The notes beneath the pieces are model-generated. The model was not told the origin of the DNA, did no database searches, and saw only the letters and a list, made by a program, of their open reading frames with translations. A DNA stretch of 7,769 nt from Candidatus Omnitrophota bacterium (GTDB taxonomy: Bacteria > Omnitrophota > Omnitrophia > Omnitrophales > Aquincolibacteriaceae). The stretch lies in the NCBI GenBank assembly GCA_023819025.1, contig JAMWDC010000087.1:1-7769 (forward strand), given 5' to 3'. Of the stretch, positions 4,312-7,769 are shown one piece after another. The first letter of the stretch is position 1. Each line of letters opens with the position of its first letter. The position numbers and the translations under genes were made by a program.

Positions 4312-7206
4312 ATGCCGTCACAAAACAAAGTCATTTCGCTTTTGCAATCCCAGCTTCGCCGAAAGGTCCGTGGCGATGTCCGGTTTGACGCAGGCAGCAA
4401 GGCAGTCTATGCGTACGATGCCTCCAATTACCGTCAGATCCCCATCGGAGTCGTCCTTCCCAAAGATGAGTCCGATGTTTTAGCAGTCACCGAGATTTGC
4501 CGGGCCAGTGACGTTCCCTTGCTTGTGCGCGGTGCCGGGACCAGTGTCGCCGGGCAGTGTTGCAACCGCGCGCTCGTGATGGATGTCTCCAAATTTATGA
4601 ATCGAATCCTCGAGATCGATCCGGCCCAGCGATTGGCCCGTGTCCAGCCCGGTGTGGTTCTTGATGACCTCAGATACGCCCTTCGTTCTTTCGGCTTGAC
4701 GTTCGGACCGGATCCGGCGACACACAACCGTTGCACACTGGGCGGGATGATCGGGAATAATGCCTGCGGGATTCATTCGGTTATGGCAGGCAAGACCGTG
4801 GATCATGTGGAAGCGCTCGAAATCCTTACCTACGACGGTTTAAAGATGAAGGTGGGCAGGGTCGATAAGAACGAGCTTAACCACATCATTCAAGTCGGCG
4901 GGAGACAGGGCGAAATCTATTCGCGCCTCAAATCGCTGGCGGACGAATACGCGTCTCTTATCCGCACCCGCTATCCGAAAATTCCCCGCCGGGTCTCCGG
5001 ATACAATCTCGATCAATTGCTTCCGGAAAACGGTTTCCATGTGGCACGCTCCCTTGTCGGTTCCGAGGGGACCTGCGTGACGATCCTTGAAGCGACATTG
5101 AATTTGATCCCCGAGCCTTTCCAGCGGGCCCTTTTAGTCCTCGGATATCCGGGCATTTGCCAAGCCGCGGAGGATGTGGAGTGGATCCTAGCCTGCCGGC
5201 CCATCGGTCTAGAAGGCATGGACGCGCATTTGATGCGGCGGTTCAAAAAGAAAGGCTTGCACGCAGCCGAAATTTCGATCCTCCCGGAGGCAGAGGCCTG
5301 GCTTTTTGTGGAATTTGGAGCCGATCGGCAGAAAGAGATCGAAGAAAGTATCCGCCGTCTTATCGATCGTTTCAAACGCAGACCCCATCCGCCGGCCATC
5401 AAGTTATTCAGCGACCCCGCCGTGCAAAAAAAGATTTGGTCGATTCGCGAATCTGCGTTGGGAGCTTCGGTTTTTGTCCCCGGAGAAAAAGATACCTTCA
5501 GTGGATTTGAAGATTCTGCAGTTCCTCCGTCCCAGCTCGGGAGTTACCTCCGGGAGCTTGAAAAATTGTACGAACGATTCGGGTATGACGCTGTCACTTA
5601 CGGCCACTTTGGGGACGGATGCGTTCACGCACGCGTGAGCTTTGATCTGAGGACTGACGAAGGGATCCGGAAATATCGCGCGTTTGCGGAAGAGGCCTCG
5701 GATTTGGTGGTCCGTTATGGAGGTTCGTTGTCGGGCGAACACGGAGACGGCCAGAGCTGGGGAGAGTTCCTCCCGAAAATGTTCGGCCGGGAGCTCGTCG
5801 AGGCCTTCCGCAAATTCAAAGCGATCTGGGATCCTCGGGGTATGATGAATCCCGGAAAAAAAATCGGCGGTTATAAGATGGACGAGGATCTCCGGCTGAA
5901 ATCCTACCGTACGATCGCCGAGCCGGATTATTATTTTCGTTTTCCCGAGGACGGAGGACGTTTAAGCCGGGCGACGGAACGTTGCATGGGTACCGGTAAG
6001 TGTTTAAGAAAGGATGAAGGAACCATGTGCCCGAGTTATCGGGCAACTGGCGAGGAACGTTACTCAACGCGCGGCCGTGCGCATTTGCTTGGCGAGATGA
6101 TCCGTGGCGAGGTAATCGTAAAGGGATGGCGCGACCGGCATGTGAAGGAGGCGCTCGATTTATGCTTATCCTGCAAGGCGTGCAAGGACGAGTGCCCCGG
6201 GAATGTGGACATCGCCAGTTACAAGGCCGAGTTTCTTTCCCATTATTACCGGGGAAAGTTAAGATCGATCCACGCCGTCTTTTTTGGACTGATGCCTCAG
6301 TGGCTCGGTCTGGCTTCGCTGGTCCCGCGCGTCACCAACCTTTTGACGCAGACCCCGCCTGTCCGCGATATCCTCAAGTGGATGGCCGGAATTTCGCCCC
6401 CCCGCCGGATCCCGCTTTTGGCCCGCCAGACTTTTAAGGATTGGTTCCGCCGTCGGCCCGTCAAAAATCAGGGGATGCCTCAGGTAATTTTGTGGCCGGA
6501 TACGTTCAATAATCATTTCTCTCCGGGCATATTGAAATCCGCGGTCGAGATTTTGGAAACATTGGGTTTTCAGATTCTCACACCTCAGGAATCGTTATGC
6601 TGCGGCCGCCCCCTGTATGAGCAGGGCATGTTGGATCGAGCCAGGCGTGCCCTCGAAAAGATTATGAGGGTATTGGGGCCAAGCCTGAAGCAGGGGATTC
6701 CGGTCGTCGGACTCGAGCCCGGCTGTATCTCCGTCTTTCACGATGAGATCAAAAACTTTTTCACGGATCGGGAAGACGCACGCCGCCTGCGTGATCAATA
6801 CTTTTTATTCTGCGAGTTCCTCCAGAAAAAACTCCCGGATTATGAATTTCCGAAACTCACTCGCAGGGTTCTTGTGCAAGGCCACTGCCATCACAGGGCC
6901 CTCGACGGGATGAAGGATCTATCGACGATCCTCGAAAAGTTGGGGCTGGATGTTCATTGGCTGGATTCAGGATGCTGCGGCATGGCCGGTGCGTTTGGTT
7001 TTAGCCGAGCGCATTACGAAATGTCAAAGGCCATTGCCGAATCTTCCTTAGTGCCGGCCGTACGCAAGGCACCGGCGAGTTCGTTGATTTTGGCCGACGG
7101 CTTTAGCTGCCGCGAACAAATCCGGCAGATGACCGGCCGGGAACCTTTGCATTTGGTGGAGGTGCTAAAAATGGCTTTTGATGAACACTTGAATCAATTG
7201 GGTTAG
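4312..7206 (+). CDS. YdiJ-type FAD-linked 2-hydroxyacid oxidase / Fe-S (CCG-domain) fusion protein
   Basis: From the ATG at 4312 the product has 964 residues, like the roughly 1000-residue YdiJ family. The N-terminal half is a GlcD/Dld-type flavoprotein. It has PCMH FAD-binding PLLVRGAGTSVAGQ (69-82), GGMIGNNACG (144-153), LVGSEGT (248-254), then the oxidase domain with GHFGDGCVHARV (His432, His439) and SGEHGDG (Glu476, His477), which match the metal/substrate ligands of D-2-hydroxyglutarate dehydrogenases, and WDPRGMMNPGKK (506-517). The C-terminal half is GlpC/GlcF-like: cysteines 558, 564 and 573-Pro, a CxxCxxCxxxCP set at 618, 621, 624 and 628, and two CCG modules (Cys763-764 and Cys805; Cys859 and Cys888-889). 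The likely role is oxidation of a D-2-hydroxyacid (2-hydroxyglutarate, lactate or glycolate) with electrons passing FAD to Fe-S to an acceptor; the substrate cannot be read from sequence. A mildly hydrophobic stretch (655-678) might aid membrane association. The frame is open from 4084, but those 76 extra residues are low-quality and overlap the promoter; AAGGA at 4306-4310 is too close to the ATG for a strong SD. Confidence 0.92.
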   Translation: MPSQNKVISLLQSQLRRKVRGDVRFDAGSKAVYAYDASNYRQIPIGVVLPKDESDVLAVTEICRASDVPLLVRGAGTSVAGQCCNRALVMDVSKFMNRILEIDPAQRLARVQPGVVLDDLRYALRSFGLTFGPDPATHNRCTLGGMIGNNACGIHSVMAGKTVDHVEALEILTYDGLKMKVGRVDKNELNHIIQVGGRQGEIYSRLKSLADEYASLIRTRYPKIPRRVSGYNLDQLLPENGFHVARSLVGSEGTCVTILEATLNLIPEPFQRALLVLGYPGICQAAEDVEWILACRPIGLEGMDAHLMRRFKKKGLHAAEISILPEAEAWLFVEFGADRQKEIEESIRRLIDRFKRRPHPPAIKLFSDPAVQKKIWSIRESALGASVFVPGEKDTFSGFEDSAVPPSQLGSYLRELEKLYERFGYDAVTYGHFGDGCVHARVSFDLRTDEGIRKYRAFAEEASDLVVRYGGSLSGEHGDGQSWGEFLPKMFGRELVEAFRKFKAIWDPRGMMNPGKKIGGYKMDEDLRLKSYRTIAEPDYYFRFPEDGGRLSRATERCMGTGKCLRKDEGTMCPSYRATGEERYSTRGRAHLLGEMIRGEVIVKGWRDRHVKEALDLCLSCKACKDECPGNVDIASYKAEFLSHYYRGKLRSIHAVFFGLMPQWLGLASLVPRVTNLLTQTPPVRDILKWMAGISPPRRIPLLARQTFKDWFRRRPVKNQGMPQVILWPDTFNNHFSPGILKSAVEILETLGFQILTPQESLCCGRPLYEQGMLDRARRALEKIMRVLGPSLKQGIPVVGLEPGCISVFHDEIKNFFTDREDARRLRDQYFLFCEFLQKKLPDYEFPKLTRRVLVQGHCHHRALDGMKDLSTILEKLGLDVHWLDSGCCGMAGAFGFSRAHYEMSKAIAESSLVPAVRKAPASSLILADGFSCREQIRQMTGREPLHLVEVLKMAFDEHLNQLG

Positions 7207-7240
7207 TGTGTTGTTTCTTACATTCGATGCGGATTTCGTC

Positions 7241-7296
7241 TCCCCCTCGCCCTATTCTCACCCCCTCGAAGGGGGAGAGGATAAAGGTGAGGGGGG
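7241..7296. repeat. GC-rich palindromic (REP-like) hairpin repeat
   Basis: The two halves fold on each other almost completely. C7242-C7251 pair with G7286-G7295 (one G-U), then a small internal loop, then 7253-7259 with 7277-7283, one A/A mismatch, and CCCCCT (7261-7266) with AGGGGG (7270-7275) around a CGA loop. The CCCTCxCC...GGGAGAGG style is that of dispersed intergenic palindromes seen in many bacterial genomes. It begins 35 bases after the oxidase stop and may protect or end that transcript, although no T-run follows. Confidence 0.7.
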
Positions 7297-7303
7297 TATC
7301 ACT

Positions 7304-7459
7304 CGAATCTAGGAAACGTCATCTGAAAAAGGAGAAATTCTCATTTGATTTCTTAGCTTGACAGGCTGATGCGAAGAGTAAAAAATATGCACGAGGCCGG
7401 CAAAAACGGTTCTGGCGAAGAGATTGATTTCCCAAGGGATGCGAAGGCTCACTGAAGTA
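7304..7459. other. Non-coding spacer between two palindromic repeats
   Basis: No reading frame with a plausible SD and sensible protein was found here. The only structures seen are a short inverted repeat GAGAAATTCTC (7332-7342) and the TTGACA box described separately. With the repeats on both sides it forms a gene-free stretch of about 510 bases (7207-7719). Confidence 0.5.
7358..7386 (+). promoter_or_regulatory. Candidate promoter with consensus -35
   Basis: TTGACA (7358-7363) is a perfect -35 consensus. AAAAAT (7381-7386) at 17 bases matches the -10 at four of six positions. If real, it would make a leader of about 325 bases running through the second palindromic element to the gene at 7720, or a separate short RNA. 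The weak -10 keeps confidence low. Confidence 0.28.
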
Positions 7460-7683
7460 CGTCATCCTGAAGCAGACCGGCTGTCCGTGCCCAGGGTCGG
7501 GTCCGCACGAAAATCAGCGGATCCGTCCTTTGTCGGAACGGAAGCCGATGGCCGAATGAAGGATCTCGCGGGATTCTTTTTCTGCCGTTGGCGCCGTTGG
7601 ACGTCACCGCCTAAGGCGAGATCCCGTTCTTCGGCGGGGAGGAATCCCTCGCTATAGCCGGAAGTGGCGGGCTTAGAATGACG
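7460..7683. repeat. MITE/REP-like palindromic element with CGTCAT ends
   Basis: The element starts with CGTCATCCTGAAG (7460-7472) and ends with CTTAGAATGACG (7672-7683), whose complement CGTCATTCTAAG matches the start imperfectly. Inside, GGATCTCGCGGGATTC (7561-7576) is mirrored by GGCGAGATCCC (7615-7625) and GAATCCCTCGC (7642-7652), so the right half folds into nested hairpins. GCCGTTG also occurs twice in a row (7584-7590 and 7593-7599). Elements with GTCATTCTGA-type ends around a GGATCTC core are common as dispersed intergenic repeats. No transposase is present. A 77-codon frame crossing it (7424-7657) has no family character and is not called. Confidence 0.55.
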
Positions 7684-7719
7684 GGGCTTACAGAAAGTTT
7701 TACAAAAGGATTAGAGGAG

Positions 7720-7769
7720 ATGGGCAAAAATAAAGCGGTCTGTTGTTTTCTTTTTTTAATGGCACTCGG
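7720..7769 (+). CDS. Start of an exported-protein gene, 3' partial
   Basis: ATG at 7720 is preceded by AAAGGA (7705-7710) at 9-base spacing, with further purines (GAGGAG) adjoining the start. The 16 visible residues, MGKNKAVCCFLFLMAL, have two lysines followed by an unbroken hydrophobic run, the pattern of a Sec signal peptide (lipoprotein or secreted protein) or an N-terminal membrane anchor. The frame stays open to the window edge. The function cannot be told from this stub. It lies 36 bases after the end of the palindromic element. Confidence 0.6.
   Translation, partial: MGKNKAVCCFLFLMAL

Noticed and set aside
7424..7657. 77-codon plus-strand frame in the terminal spacer
   Set aside because: It lies mostly within the palindromic repeat element, has no conserved sequence character, and its Arg/Ser-rich product looks like translated repeat.
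7207..7719. CRISPR array, tRNA or attachment site in the repeat-rich terminal spacer
   Set aside because: The two repeats are different palindromes present once each, with no regular spacer spacing; no tRNA cloverleaf or integrase is visible.

Overview
The window (about 7.8 kb) comes from a bacterial chromosome, most likely an uncultivated Gram-negative lineage. The PVC-like character of its EF-P and the abundance of small palindromic repeats make Omnitrophota or a relative a reasonable guess, but this is an inference I could not test. All supported genes lie on the + strand. They are widely spaced, most with a visible candidate promoter of their own, so this looks like a row of single-gene units rather than an operon.

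Layout. Positions 1-579 hold the end of a GC-rich nucleotide-sugar dehydrogenase (WecC-like). It loses homology near position 385 and runs into an acidic, low-complexity tail. Next comes pgeF (654-1373), a peptidoglycan-editing/laccase-domain enzyme with no Shine-Dalgarno and a promoter so close that the mRNA may be leaderless. Positions 1477-1695 encode a small peptide of 72 residues. It has a YxxPxL leader motif and a Gly/Ser/Thr-rich C-terminal half, with Cys (once Trp) recurring about every ten residues; it looks like an orphan RiPP-type precursor. efp (1827-2381) follows, with an extended -10 and a strong SD, and has PGN where most EF-Ps have PGK. A purine-rich degenerate repeat separates it from lpdA (2512-3933), the E3 dihydrolipoyl dehydrogenase. 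A perfect 13-bp hairpin follows lpdA. The largest gene (4312-7206) encodes a 964-residue YdiJ-type protein that fuses an FAD-linked 2-hydroxyacid oxidase to a two-cluster Fe-S/CCG module.

The last 560 bases contain no complete gene. They hold two imperfect palindromic repeat elements of the dispersed intergenic (REP/MITE) type, an isolated TTGACA box, and at 7720 the start of a gene whose product begins like a signal peptide.

The genes have general housekeeping roles (cell wall quality control, translation of polyproline, 2-oxoacid dehydrogenase complexes, 2-hydroxyacid oxidation) and do not form one pathway. The most unusual item is the small Cys-repeat peptide. No modification enzyme for it lies in the window.
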